Source of the DNA: Lactococcus taiwanensis
GTDB lineage: Bacteria > Bacillota > Bacilli > Lactobacillales > Streptococcaceae
Direction of reading: 5' to 3'
Length of the DNA stretch: 64,000 nt
Assembly: GCF_014905395.1 (NCBI RefSeq)
Contig: NZ_BNDT01000003.1
Location: 248,001-312,000, forward strand
Part shown: positions 35,548-44,147 of the stretch, in pieces
How the letters are laid out: the number at the start of each line of letters is the position of its first letter
Numbering within the stretch: position 1 is the stretch's first letter
Position numbers and translations under genes: made by a program
Notes under the pieces: generated by a model
Told to the model about the DNA's origin: nothing
Database searches by the model: none
What the model saw: the letters and a program-made list of their open reading frames with translations, nothing else

Positions 35548-36324
35548 ATGACAGAAACAATTAAAGAAATTAAAAATAGATTTGCGTTGCTGACGGATTT
35601 AGCAGCTGAGGAATTTACTGCTTATGAAAATGATCCACGCGCAGGAGTCCAGACGGCGGTACGGGTACGCAAAAAACAGCTTCTCGCTCTAAAAACTGAG
35701 GATGAACGTCTGGTAAAAATGCTTGAATTTGAAGAGGAGTTATATGCTAAAGGAATTCAGCTAATTGCAGGAATTGATGAAGTGGGGCGGGGTCCGCTGG
35801 CTGGTCCAGTAGTCGCCGCTGCTGTTATATTGCCAAAAAATTGTAAGATAAGAGGTTTAGATGATAGTAAAAAAGTTCCGAAGTCTAAACACCGTTTATT
35901 GTTTGAGGAGATACAAAGAAAAGCAGTAGCGATTGGAATTGGTCTTGTTGATGCCCAGCGAATTGATGAGGTTAATATCTATGAAGCGACCAAGCTTGCG
36001 ATGTTAGAAGCACTGACCAAGCTGTCAGTAAAACCTGAGCACCTCTTAATTGATGCAATGACACTTGATATTGATTTGGCACAGACTAAAATTATTCATG
36101 GCGACGCGCGCTCTTTATCTATTGCTGCAGCGTCCATTGTAGCAAAGGTCACGCGTGACGAAATGATGGCGGATCTTGCGCAGGATTATCCTGAGTATGA
36201 TTTTGAGCGCAATGTTGGCTATGGTACAGCCAAACATTTGGCAGCACTCAAAAAGAATGGTGTGACACCTCTTCACAGAAAATCTTATGAACCAATTAAG
36301 ACAATGATTGGGTGGTACAAATAA
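35548..36324 (+). CDS. rnhB: Ribonuclease HII
   Basis: Removes ribonucleotides from DNA and RNA-DNA hybrids. 258 residues; catalytic Asp-Glu in [15 protein letters not shown], later LIDAMTLD and [18 protein letters not shown]. The ATG at 35548 gives the known lactococcal N-terminus (MTETIKEIK); an in-frame ATG at 35515 lies inside the hairpin. Contains an exact ACTGAC-N6-GTCAGT at 36012-36029 within codons for LTKLSVK. Confidence 0.93.
   Translation: MTETIKEIKNRFALLTDLAAEEFTAYENDPRAGVQTAVRVRKKQLLALKTEDERLVKMLEFEEELYAKGIQLIAGIDEVGRGPLAGPVVAAAVILPKNCKIRGLDDSKKVPKSKHRLLFEEIQRKAVAIGIGLVDAQRIDEVNIYEATKLAMLEALTKLSVKPEHLLIDAMTLDIDLAQTKIIHGDARSLSIAAASIVAKVTRDEMMADLAQDYPEYDFERNVGYGTAKHLAALKKNGVTPLHRKSYEPIKTMIGWYK
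36012..36029. repeat. ACTGAC-N6-GTCAGT palindrome inside rnhB
   Basis: ACTGAC-CAAGCT-GTCAGT, exact. Confidence 0.75.
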
Positions 36325-36335
36325 AAAGTAGAAAA

Positions 36336-36364
36336 AACGTGGATTGTTTTAATCCACGTTTTTT
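36336..36364 (+). terminator. rnhB terminator
   Basis: AAAACGTGGATT and AATCCACGTTTT form a 12-bp stem followed by TT, directly downstream of rnhB. Confidence 0.85.
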
Positions 36365-36368
36365 GATT

Positions 36369-36390
36369 TTACTGACAGTCTGGTCAGTAA
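36369..36390. repeat. ACTGAC-N6-GTCAGT palindrome between rnhB and mscS
   Basis: TTACTGAC-AGTCTG-GTCAGTAA with flanking T/A runs, between convergent genes. The preceding AAAACGTGGATT/AATCCACGTTTT hairpin (about 36336-36363) is the main rnhB terminator. Confidence 0.8.
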
Positions 36391-37137
36391 TTATTGTTCG
36401 TAATATTTGTCTAAGATTTCCATTTTTAAAAGAGAAAGTTGCGTTAAAGGAGCGGTTAAAGTGCTTCGAATGAATAACTTGTCTTCTACATTCACAATTC
36501 CCGCAAAACTTGTTTGCGGATAGTCGGCATTCACTTCGAGGATGTGGGCTTTAGTTTTTGATAAAGTATCTGGTGTGACAGGTACATCAAGATTAATCGT
36601 TCGTTCTTTGTAAGAATAATTTTTTAAAGCTGCAATGTTTCGGTTGGGAATGAAAGTTGTAGCACCGTCTGCTCCAATAACAGTAATAGAACGTATTCCA
36701 ACCGTTTTAACAACGCCTTCGATATCAAGTCCCGCAAAAGAGACGGTATCTCCAACATTAATTTGATGTTCTACGATAATGAAGAAGCCATTGATAATAT
36801 CAGCTACCAGATCACGACCTGCAAAACCAAGCGCCACTCCTAAAATCCCGGCACCTGCTAAAATATTGCTGACAGGTACTCCGATTAAACCAAGAACAGT
36901 GTAGATGTAGAGAAAAACGGTGAGATAATGAAGCGCACTTGTTGTCAGGCGTGACAAGGTAAGGATTCGGGACGTATCAGTCCACTTTTGTTCACTGTAG
37001 TTCTTAAACAATTTTTTGACTATTCTTGAGCAAGCTTGATAGAGAATGAAAAAAAGCACACTGACTAAGGCAATTGTAAGTGCTTTGTCGAGTAAAAGTT
37101 GACCAAAATCTTCCCAGTTCATTTTTAAAAGACGCAT
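36391..37137 (-). CDS. MscS-family mechanosensitive ion channel
   Basis: 248 residues. Three hydrophobic helices in the first 100 residues; the pore helix/beta-domain transition is GVALGFAGRDLVADIINGFFIIVEHQINVGD, a standard MscS signature. Then a C-terminal beta/alpha domain. Releases solutes on hypo-osmotic shock. GGAGG precedes the ATG. Convergent to rnhB and divergent from ilvE. Confidence 0.9.
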   Translation of the reverse strand: MRLLKMNWEDFGQLLLDKALTIALVSVLFFILYQACSRIVKKLFKNYSEQKWTDTSRILTLSRLTTSALHYLTVFLYIYTVLGLIGVPVSNILAGAGILGVALGFAGRDLVADIINGFFIIVEHQINVGDTVSFAGLDIEGVVKTVGIRSITVIGADGATTFIPNRNIAALKNYSYKERTINLDVPVTPDTLSKTKAHILEVNADYPQTSFAGIVNVEDKLFIRSTLTAPLTQLSLLKMEILDKYYEQ

Positions 37138-37250
37138 TTTTCCTCCATTGCATATAAAATTTTTACAGATAAAATTCCCAGTGTTTAAGGCGCTTCCAAA
37201 GCCTTTTCAAAAAAAAATTTAGAATTTTATCAAATAGGATGAATATTTCC

Positions 37251-37279
37251 TTGTTTTCCTTTTCAGAAAATAATATAAT
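37251..37279 (+). promoter_or_regulatory. ilvE promoter with CodY box
   Basis: TTGTTT (37251-37256), 17 bp, TATAAT (37274-37279). CCTTTTCAGAAAATA (37258-37272) matches the CodY consensus AATTTTCWGAAAATT at 12 of 15 positions and fills the spacer, so CodY should repress when branched-chain amino acids are plentiful. Confidence 0.7.
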
Positions 37280-37310
37280 CTATTATAACAAAAAAATCTT
37301 GGAGGATGTT

Positions 37311-38336
37311 ATGACGATCGAATTAGACTGGGAAAATTTGGGTTTCAATTATATGAACTTACCTTTGCGTTATATTGCGCATTATAAAGGAGGAAAGTGG
37401 AACGCTGGGGAACTGACGAGTGACCATCAGCTCCATATCAGTGAGTCCTCCCCTGCTTTGCATTATGGTCAGCAAGGTTTTGAGGGACTGAAAGCTTATC
37501 GAACAAAAGAGGGTACGATTCAACTTTTCCGTCCGGACCAGAATGCTCTACGTTTACAAAAAACAGCTCGACGCCTTTGTATGCCTGAAGTACCAACGGA
37601 GATGTTTATTGATGCCGTCAAACAAGTTGTAAAGGCAAATGAGGATTTTGTTCCTCCTTACGGAACAGGTGCTACACTTTATCTGCGTCCATTGTTGATT
37701 GGAGTTGGTGATATTATTGGTGTCCGTCCGGCAGAAGAATATTTATTTACGGTTTTTGCCATGCCTGTGGGTTCATATTTTAAAGGGGGATTAGCTCCGT
37801 CTAGTTTTGTAATTTCACGGGATTATGACCGGGCAGCACCTCTGGGGACTGGTGGAGCAAAAGTTGGTGGGAATTATGCGGCTTCGCTTCAAGCTGAAGT
37901 GGGTGCCAAAAAAGCTGGTTATGCAGATGCCATTTATCTTGACCCTACTACTCATACAAAAATTGAAGAAGTCGGGGCAGCAAATTTCTTTGGTATCACA
38001 AAGGAGGGGGAATTTATTACTCCACTAAGTCCGTCTATCCTTCCCTCTATTACGAAGTATTCATTACTCTATCTTGCAGAACATCGCCTAGGCTTAAAAG
38101 CACAAGAAACAGATGTTTTGGTTACTGACTTAGAGCGATTTGTTGAAGCAGGAGCTTGCGGTACAGCCGCGGTTATTTCGCCGATTGGTCGTATAGATGA
38201 TGGGGACCATACTTACATTTTCCATTCTGAAACAGAGGTAGGTCCAACTGTTAAACGACTTTATGAAGAATTAGTAGGCATCCAATTTGGCGAAGTAGAG
38301 GCTCCAGAAGGGTGGATCGTAAAAATTGATGAGTAG
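37311..38336 (+). CDS. ilvE: Branched-chain amino acid aminotransferase
   Basis: PLP enzyme interconverting Leu, Ile and Val with their 2-keto acids, also central to lactococcal flavour formation (called bcaT there). 341 residues, class IV fold; the PLP lysine lies in GGAKVGGNYAAS (about residue 184), and the cofactor-site LFRPDQNALRLQ near the N-terminus. The ATG at 37311 follows TTGGAGGA; a start at 37239 is inside the promoter. CodY regulation is indicated upstream. Confidence 0.95.
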   Translation: MTIELDWENLGFNYMNLPLRYIAHYKGGKWNAGELTSDHQLHISESSPALHYGQQGFEGLKAYRTKEGTIQLFRPDQNALRLQKTARRLCMPEVPTEMFIDAVKQVVKANEDFVPPYGTGATLYLRPLLIGVGDIIGVRPAEEYLFTVFAMPVGSYFKGGLAPSSFVISRDYDRAAPLGTGGAKVGGNYAASLQAEVGAKKAGYADAIYLDPTTHTKIEEVGAANFFGITKEGEFITPLSPSILPSITKYSLLYLAEHRLGLKAQETDVLVTDLERFVEAGACGTAAVISPIGRIDDGDHTYIFHSETEVGPTVKRLYEELVGIQFGEVEAPEGWIVKIDE

Positions 38337-38337
38337 G

Positions 38338-38362
38338 AAAAAGCGGTAGTCCGCTTTTTTAA
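38338..38362 (+). terminator. ilvE terminator
   Basis: AAAAAGCGG, loop TAGT, CCGCTTTTTT. Confidence 0.9.
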
Positions 38363-38436
38363 CAGGACGAATAATCAGAAAATAAATAATTATTTATACA
38401 TACCAATGCTTAGGATGAAAATAAACTTACAGGCTT

Positions 38437-38466
38437 GGTTTTACTGACAGACCAATCAGTAAAACC
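38437..38466. repeat. ACTGAC-N6-ATCAGT palindrome upstream of lysA (near copy)
   Basis: GGTTTTACTGA (38437-38447) and TCAGTAAAACC (38456-38466): perfect 11-bp arms. Relative to the consensus, one G is A. Confidence 0.7.
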
Positions 38467-38485
38467 ACAAAGAAAAGGGGTCTCA

Positions 38486-39745
38486 ATGAAGCAAACATTT
38501 ATTAATCAGGAGCGCTTAGAAGCAATCACTAATGACTTTCCCACACCTTTTCATCTTTATGATGAGAAAGGAATAAGAGCAACTGCCCGTGCCTTAAATG
38601 CAGCCTTCTCTTGGAATAAGGGGTTTAAGGAATACTTTGCAGTAAAAGCGACACCTACTCCGGCTATTTTGAAAATTCTCCATGAAGAAGGATGTGGTGT
38701 GGACTGCGCCTCTTATGTCGAGTTGCTTCTCTCGAAGAAATGTGGGTTTTCTGGGGATGAAATGATGTTCTCTTCGAATGATACTCCCGCATATGAGTAT
38801 GCTTATGCCAATGAATTAGGGGCGACCATCAATTTGGACGCTTATGAACACATTGATTTTCTAACACAGCAAGAAAACTTTGAGTTTCCTAAAACCATGA
38901 GTTTGCGTTACAACCCAGGTGGTGTCTTTGCAATGGGAACTCAAATTATGGATAACCCAGAAGAGTCAAAATTTGGCATGACCAAAACACAGCTTATTCA
39001 GGGAATTAAGCACCTTCAAAGCCTTGGTGTCGAAAATTTCGGACTTCATAGTTTCTTAGCTTCAAATACCGTAACAAATGATTACTATCCAGAACTCGCT
39101 CAACAACTTTTTGAGTTGACCCTTGAAATACGGACACTAACGGGTGTAACTCTCGATTTTATTAATCTTTCCGGTGGGATTGGAGTAAACTATCGACCAG
39201 ATCAAAAAGCCAACGATATTGCCGCGATTGGAGCGGGGGTACATAAAGTTTATGATGAGGTTCTGGTTAAAAATGGTATAAGTGACCTTAAAATCTACAC
39301 GGAGTTAGGTCGTTTTATGCTTGCTCCGCATGGACACTTAGTTACTCGAGTACTGCATTTAAAAGAAACTTATAGAAAATACGTTGGGGTAGATGCCTCA
39401 GCAGTCAATCTGATGCGTCCAGCTTTCTATGACGCTTATCATCATATCACAGTGATGGGTAAGGAAAATCAAGCACCAACAGAAGTTTATGATGTGACAG
39501 GTTCGCTGTGTGAAAATAATGATAAATTTGCTAAACAAAGAGCACTTCCCCAGATAGTAGTTGGCGATTTACTTGTCATCCATGATACCGGCGCACATGG
39601 TTATTCGATGGGCTATCAGTATAATGCAAAGTTAAGAAGCGCTGAAATTTTGTTGCAAGAGGATGGTTCATCACGACTGATTAGACGGGCTGAGCGTCCA
39701 GAAGACTATTTCCAAACTCTGGATGGATTTGATTTTAAGCTGTAA
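38486..39745 (+). CDS. lysA: Diaminopimelate decarboxylase
   Basis: PLP enzyme making L-lysine from meso-diaminopimelate. 419 residues; PLP lysine in EYFAVKATPTP (about residue 53), the Gly-rich NLSGGIGVNY, and C-terminal GSLCENNDKFAK with the substrate Cys-Glu. The ATG at 38486 follows AAAAGGGG; an in-frame start at 38435 is rejected. It stands alone and is bounded on both sides by dispersed palindromes. Confidence 0.92.
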   Translation: MKQTFINQERLEAITNDFPTPFHLYDEKGIRATARALNAAFSWNKGFKEYFAVKATPTPAILKILHEEGCGVDCASYVELLLSKKCGFSGDEMMFSSNDTPAYEYAYANELGATINLDAYEHIDFLTQQENFEFPKTMSLRYNPGGVFAMGTQIMDNPEESKFGMTKTQLIQGIKHLQSLGVENFGLHSFLASNTVTNDYYPELAQQLFELTLEIRTLTGVTLDFINLSGGIGVNYRPDQKANDIAAIGAGVHKVYDEVLVKNGISDLKIYTELGRFMLAPHGHLVTRVLHLKETYRKYVGVDASAVNLMRPAFYDAYHHITVMGKENQAPTEVYDVTGSLCENNDKFAKQRALPQIVVGDLLVIHDTGAHGYSMGYQYNAKLRSAEILLQEDGSSRLIRRAERPEDYFQTLDGFDFKL

Positions 39746-39750
39746 GTCTG

Positions 39751-39783
39751 CTGACAGCTTTGTCAGTAAAATAAAGTACTGAC
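39751..39783. repeat. Palindrome cluster downstream of lysA
   Basis: CTGACA-GCTT-TGTCAG (39751-39766; near copy with 6-base spacer between CTGAC and GTCAG) followed by a third arm TACTGAC (39777-39783), which can pair alternatively with GTCAGTA (39762-39768). Confidence 0.7.
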
Positions 39784-39807
39784 AAAAGACATAATTTTTG
39801 ATATAAT
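39779..39807 (+). promoter_or_regulatory. yneF promoter
   Basis: CTGACA (39779-39784), 17 bp, TATAAT (39802-39807) extended by TG. The -35 hexamer is part of the third palindrome arm. Confidence 0.6.
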
Positions 39808-39856
39808 AAGATGTCATCAATGGCGAAAGCGTTTCGCCAAAATTAGGAGATTCAAA

Positions 39857-40096
39857 ATGAATTTAGTCTTAGCTATTGTGCTTATGGTTGTGTGCCTTTT
39901 GGCCGGTTTTTTCTTAGGAACATGGTTCTCACAACGTCAAACTAAAAAGTTACTTATGGATAACCCACCACTCAATGAGGACGCTGTTCGTCTGATGATG
40001 GGTTCAATGGGACGTAAACCAAGTGAAGTTCAAGTACAACAAGTACTTCGCCAAATTCGTGCAGCTGCAAAACAAGCAGATACCAAGAAAAAATAA
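39857..40096 (+). CDS. yneF: YneF-family membrane protein (UPF0154)
   Basis: 79 residues: a single N-terminal membrane helix (LVLAIVLMVVCLLAGFFLGTWF), then a conserved cytoplasmic domain NPPLNEDAVRLMMGSMGRKPSEVQVQQ. Normal length for the family, whose function is unknown. Own promoter, branched terminator downstream. Confidence 0.85.
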   Translation: MNLVLAIVLMVVCLLAGFFLGTWFSQRQTKKLLMDNPPLNEDAVRLMMGSMGRKPSEVQVQQVLRQIRAAAKQADTKKK

Positions 40097-40108
40097 GTTA
40101 AAGTGTAG

Positions 40109-40163
40109 ACGCTGAGCGAAGCAGCAGAACGAAGTTTTGTGCTCTCTCGGCGTTTGCTTTTTT
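40109..40163 (+). terminator. Branched terminator after yneF
   Basis: ACGCTGAG (40109-40116) pairs with CTCGGCGT (40146-40153), enclosing a smaller AGCA...TGCT hairpin, followed by a T-run at 40158-40163. Confidence 0.7.
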
Positions 40164-40240
40164 AGTCATCAATGTCTTATTCGGATTTTTATCAGGATGA
40201 TTGAATGAAATCCAAGACTTTATAATAAAGGAGAAGAAAA

Positions 40241-41056
40241 ATGGACAATCGACCAATAGGCCTATTAGATTCAGGGGTCGGTGGACTGACTGTTGCTCGG
40301 GAGCTCCTTAGACAACTCCCAAATGAAGAAATTGTATATATTGGAGATACCCGTCGCGCACCCTATGGTCCACGTAGTAAAGCTCAAATTGTTGAATTCA
40401 CATGGGATATGGTTAACTTTTTACTTTCAAAAGATGTGAAAATGATAGTAATGGCCTGTAATACAGCTACGGCTATGGCGCTTGACGAAGTAAAAGCTCA
40501 ACTTGATATACCCGTGATTGGTGTGATATTACCAGGGGCAACATCAGCTATCCAAAAAACAACAAGCAAAAAAATCGGCATCATTGCTACTCAAGCTTCG
40601 GTACGCTCCGATGAATATCGAAAAATTATTCGTCATAAATCCTCAAAAATAGAAGTAGCAAGCCTAGCATGTCCCAAATTTGTTTCGATTGTAGAATCAA
40701 ATGAGATGGAATCTGATATTGCCAAGCGTGTAGTTCATGAAAGTTTAGCGCCACTAGTTGGTAAAGTTGATACCTTGATCCTAGGTTGTACGCATTACCC
40801 CTTATTGCGACCACTAATACAACAAGAAATGGGATCAGAGGTCCAGCTCATCGACTCAGGAGCAGAAGCAGTTCGAGATATTTCAGTTTTACTCAATTAC
40901 TTTTTACTCAATGGACAAGAGCGCAAAGAAATCCAGCATCACTTTTATACGACAGCTGGAGTGGATTCATTTCGTTTAATAGCAGAAAAGTGGCTTGCAA
41001 TAGGACATCTCAACATTGAACATGCGGAAATAGAAGGCTTCAATAAGGTGAAATAA
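40241..41056 (+). CDS. murI: Glutamate racemase
   Basis: Makes D-glutamate for peptidoglycan. 271 residues; catalytic Cys in MACNTATA (about residue 73) and in LGCTHYPLL (about 184); N-terminal [18 protein letters not shown] precedes the ATG. The stop is directly followed by the rdgB ATG. Start of the conserved murI-rdgB-phosphoesterase-cbpB-xerD-scpAB-rluB series. Confidence 0.95.
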   Translation: MDNRPIGLLDSGVGGLTVARELLRQLPNEEIVYIGDTRRAPYGPRSKAQIVEFTWDMVNFLLSKDVKMIVMACNTATAMALDEVKAQLDIPVIGVILPGATSAIQKTTSKKIGIIATQASVRSDEYRKIIRHKSSKIEVASLACPKFVSIVESNEMESDIAKRVVHESLAPLVGKVDTLILGCTHYPLLRPLIQQEMGSEVQLIDSGAEAVRDISVLLNYFLLNGQERKEIQHHFYTTAGVDSFRLIAEKWLAIGHLNIEHAEIEGFNKVK

Positions 41057-41662
41057 ATGGAAAAGACTTTAATTATTGCTACAAGAAACGCGGGCAAAAC
41101 GCGTGAATTTAGAAAATTATTCGCAGATTTTGGCTATGAAATCAAAGACTTAATGGATTATCCAGAGTTACCCGAAATAGAAGAAACTGGAAGTACTTTT
41201 GAAGAAAATGCTCGGCTAAAAGCCGAAAAAATTTCTCAAATTACTGGAGAAGTGGTGATTGGAGATGATTCTGGCTTATGCGTCGATGTCTTGGGCGGTC
41301 TTCCAGGGATTTGGTCTCATCGTTTCTCTGCCCCAGACCCTACCGATGAGAAAAATATCGCTAAACTTTTGCATGAGCTTGCCCCAACAGCCATCACTCC
41401 TGAAAAACGGAGTGCTCATTTCCATACTACCCTTGTTGCTGCCCGTCCTGAGCATGAAAGTCTCGTCGTAGAAGCAGATTGGCACGGTTATATTGCTCTG
41501 GCACCCAAGGGCGAAAATGGTTTTGGATATGATCCAATCTTTCTTGTGGATGCTTTTCGTACTGCTGCAGAGCTTTCGGATGAAGAAAAAAATCGCCTCT
41601 CACATCGTGGTCAAGCTTTACAGAAATTAATGGTGGAACTCCCTAAATGGATGGAAAACTAA
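41057..41662 (+). CDS. rdgB: XTP/dITP diphosphatase (RdgB/HAM1)
   Basis: Hydrolyses non-canonical purine triphosphates to keep them out of DNA. 201 residues; [10 protein letters not shown] at the N-terminus, GDDSGLCVD, and [10 protein letters not shown] near the C-terminus. Starts with zero spacing after murI. In several streptococci murI and rdgB are fused; here they are separate. Confidence 0.93.
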   Translation: MEKTLIIATRNAGKTREFRKLFADFGYEIKDLMDYPELPEIEETGSTFEENARLKAEKISQITGEVVIGDDSGLCVDVLGGLPGIWSHRFSAPDPTDEKNIAKLLHELAPTAITPEKRSAHFHTTLVAARPEHESLVVEADWHGYIALAPKGENGFGYDPIFLVDAFRTAAELSDEEKNRLSHRGQALQKLMVELPKWMEN

Positions 41663-41667
41663 ACATA

Positions 41668-41685
41668 ACATAAAATTTATTATGT
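41668..41685. repeat. ACATAA-N6-TTATGT palindrome, copy 3
   Basis: ACATAA (41668-41673), six bases, TTATGT (41680-41685), just after the rdgB stop codon. Followed by AAAG, as at 18453. Confidence 0.55.
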
Positions 41686-41702
41686 AAAGAAAGGGTTCGT
41701 TT

Positions 41703-42206
41703 ATGTTTGTAGTGATGTCTGACTCTCACACTGATCGTCGTGTGATAGAGTCTATCAAAGAATATTATCAAGACAAAGCAACAGCTATTTTTCACTGCGG
41801 AGATTCAGAGCTTCCGAGTAGCGATCCGATATGGGAAGGGATAACGGTAGTAGCGGGAAACTGCGACGATGATGAAGGCTATCATGATTTTCTCATCAAA
41901 GAGGTGGAGCAACAACGGATTCTTATCTCACATGGCCATTTATTTTATGTTGGCTTAGGTTTAGAGCGTTACTCTTATTTTGCTGAGGAAAAAAATGTTG
42001 ATATCGCCTTGTTTGGGCACATTCATCAACCAGTTGCTCAGAGAATAAATCAGATTTTATATCTTAACCCAGGTTCAGTTGCTCAACCAAGAGGCGTACA
42101 CCAAACAAAAATGTATGCACTTGTTGAAAAAAAAGGTAAAAAAATAGAAGTTTCTTATCGCAATCTTAACCATGAACCGATCCCCGATCTGCAGTTCTTG
42201 CTGTAA
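41703..42206 (+). CDS. YfcE-type metallophosphoesterase
   Basis: 167-residue calcineurin-like phosphoesterase. Metal-ligand motifs in order: SDSHTD, FHCGDSE, AGNCD, SHGH and GHIHQP. Small single-domain members hydrolyse phosphodiesters in vitro; the cellular substrate is unknown. Part of the murI-rdgB operon. Confidence 0.88.
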   Translation: MFVVMSDSHTDRRVIESIKEYYQDKATAIFHCGDSELPSSDPIWEGITVVAGNCDDDEGYHDFLIKEVEQQRILISHGHLFYVGLGLERYSYFAEEKNVDIALFGHIHQPVAQRINQILYLNPGSVAQPRGVHQTKMYALVEKKGKKIEVSYRNLNHEPIPDLQFLL

Positions 42207-42234
42207 TCCTACTTAAAAGGAGCTAATTGTCAGA

Positions 42235-42696
42235 GTGATTGATAAACACATTGAAGCGTTTATAATGAGCCAGAGTGCTACATTTATGATACCAGCACAG
42301 AATGTTGCAGTATTACTTGCTGAGCATAATATCGCTCATGCAAAGCTTTTGCTTAGCCAGTATAAATATTCTAGAGTACCCGTCCTTAATAAAGATAAGG
42401 AGTATGTTGGTGTACTAGGATTGAATGAAATTGTAGAGTTTGAAATGGAACATGATTTTTTTTATGAAAAATCTCAAAACACCCCAATTTCAGAGATTGT
42501 GAATACTGACATAGCAACTGTTCGCCCCTCTGTTCCCTTGGAAGAGATGTTGAATAAACTGATTAAAGAACCTTTTTTACCTGTTGTTAAAGGACAAGAA
42601 TTTTTAGGAATTATTGTTCGTCAAGAAATATTAAAGGCCTTTAGTGCCTTTGCACATGACTTTACAAAAGACTATGAAATTACCAAACGAGATTGA
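42235..42696 (+). CDS. cbpB: CBS-domain protein, cyclic-di-AMP-binding CbpB type
   Basis: 153 residues with two CBS domains (about 20-75 and 85-145; [18 protein letters not shown] and [17 protein letters not shown]). Orthologues in this gene position bind c-di-AMP. GTG start at 42235, with AAGGAG 13 bases upstream. Its 3' end overlaps the next gene by 23 bp. c-di-AMP binding is inferred from family and synteny. Confidence 0.8.
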   Translation: MIDKHIEAFIMSQSATFMIPAQNVAVLLAEHNIAHAKLLLSQYKYSRVPVLNKDKEYVGVLGLNEIVEFEMEHDFFYEKSQNTPISEIVNTDIATVRPSVPLEEMLNKLIKEPFLPVVKGQEFLGIIVRQEILKAFSAFAHDFTKDYEITKRD

Positions 42697-43390
42697 AGGA
42701 TATTTAGCAAGTAAAAATTTTTCAGAGAATACACGTTCAAATTATTATTATGACTTAATTTCCATGTATCATTTTTTGGAAGATAAAGTCGTGTCGGAGG
42801 AAAGTTTAGAACTTTATAAGCATCAACTATCTAAACTTTCCGCTTCTGCACAGCGTCGTAAAATTTCTAGTGCTAATCAATACTTGCTTTATCTTTATCA
42901 AAACCAAAAAATCGATCATTTTTATAAGATTGATCAAATTGCACAAAAAGAGAAAAAACAAGCTCACAGTTATCGTCCCATGATTAAAGAATTTCCTGAA
43001 TTCTATGGTCCTATGACTTGTCCAGGGCAGTTTTTAGCCCTACTCATTTTAGAATTTGGGCTTAATTTTGCTGAAATTCAAAAATTAAAGTGGGAAAATT
43101 TTAATTGGAAATTCAAGTATTTAACGGTCGAAAAATCAGGTATCAAGCGGGTTTTGCCGATCCGAGAAAAATTTGCAATGCGTGTAAAGGCAATCAGTAA
43201 TGCTGATGAGTTATTCTCAAAGTCACGCCAATTCCTTTATACAGAACTCAAAAAATTTACTCATTATTCTTCAAAAGAAATTCGTGAGCAGTATATTTTG
43301 CATCAAGTAAAAGCTGGTAAGACCATCTATGAACTTTCAGCGTTACTCGGTCTATCCACTACCACGACTTTAGAAAAATATTATCGGTAA
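42674..43390 (+). CDS. XerD-like protein, catalytically degenerate tyrosine recombinase
   Basis: 238 residues: an N-terminal SAM-like DNA-binding domain ([14 protein letters not shown]) and a C-terminal recombinase domain. The box I arginine is replaced ([12 protein letters not shown] instead of GLRxSEL), and no HxxR box is visible, although a C-terminal Tyr (LEKYY) remains. This fits the streptococcal XerD-like family next to scpA, not the active XerS. The ATG at 42674 overlaps cbpB; an in-frame start at 42644 is less likely. Confidence 0.85.
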   Translation: MKLPNEIEGYLASKNFSENTRSNYYYDLISMYHFLEDKVVSEESLELYKHQLSKLSASAQRRKISSANQYLLYLYQNQKIDHFYKIDQIAQKEKKQAHSYRPMIKEFPEFYGPMTCPGQFLALLILEFGLNFAEIQKLKWENFNWKFKYLTVEKSGIKRVLPIREKFAMRVKAISNADELFSKSRQFLYTELKKFTHYSSKEIREQYILHQVKAGKTIYELSALLGLSTTTTLEKYYR

Positions 43391-43418
43391 GTCCTAAATA
43401 AGTTTAAAAGATATAAAA

Positions 43419-44147
43419 ATGATAAAAGAAATCAATATAAAAATTAATAACTTTGAAGGACCGCTTGATTTGCTTTTGCATCTCGTTAGCCAGTATGAGA
43501 TGGATATCTTTGAAGTGCCACTAGTTCCTGTCATTGAACAATACCTAGCTTACCTTAAAACCATGCAAAATTTGGAACTTGAAGTTGCAGGAGAGTACAT
43601 GGTAATGGCTAGTCAGCTCATGCTGATTAAGTCTCGCAGACTGCTCCCAACTGTGACGGAGGCGTTTGTTGAAGATACGGCACAATTAGAGTATGATTTA
43701 CTCGCCCAAATTGATGAATATCGTAGATACAAGATGCTTTCTCAAGCTTTAGATGAACTTCATCAAGAAAGAAGTCTTTATTATTCTAAGGCAAAGACTG
43801 AGGTCATCACTGATGAAACGCACTTACTCAAAGATAAGACGGCTCTTGATTTGTTTCTTGCTTTTAGTAAAGTTCTGGAACTTCAAAAACAACAATTTGA
43901 GGATGAGCATACCACAATTGAGGCAGAGCGTTACACAATAGCCGATAAAATCCTGGAGTTATCACAGGTTTTTGTAGAGAGAAAGAGTTGTAAGTTTACA
44001 GAGCTCTTTGCTTCTCAGGTCAAAAAAGAAGAATTAGTGACCACTTTTATGGCACTTTTGGAGTTAATTAAAAATCAACAGATAGCCTTTTCACAGGATG
44101 AACTCTTTGGAGAAATTATTTTAGAAAGAAAAGAAACGAGTGAATAA
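43419..44147 (+). CDS. scpA: Segregation and condensation protein A
   Basis: 242-residue kleisin that bridges the SMC heads in the bacterial condensin complex. N-terminal NFEGPLDLLLHLVSQYEMD and EYMVMASQLMLIKSRRLLP are signature blocks; the C-terminal winged helix contacts SMC. Overlaps scpB by 8 bp. Confidence 0.95.
   Translation: MIKEINIKINNFEGPLDLLLHLVSQYEMDIFEVPLVPVIEQYLAYLKTMQNLELEVAGEYMVMASQLMLIKSRRLLPTVTEAFVEDTAQLEYDLLAQIDEYRRYKMLSQALDELHQERSLYYSKAKTEVITDETHLLKDKTALDLFLAFSKVLELQKQQFEDEHTTIEAERYTIADKILELSQVFVERKSCKFTELFASQVKKEELVTTFMALLELIKNQQIAFSQDELFGEIILERKETSE

Noticed and set aside
42674-43390. Integrase marking a mobile element
   Set aside because: Chromosomal XerD-like gene in a conserved housekeeping order, with key catalytic residues missing.
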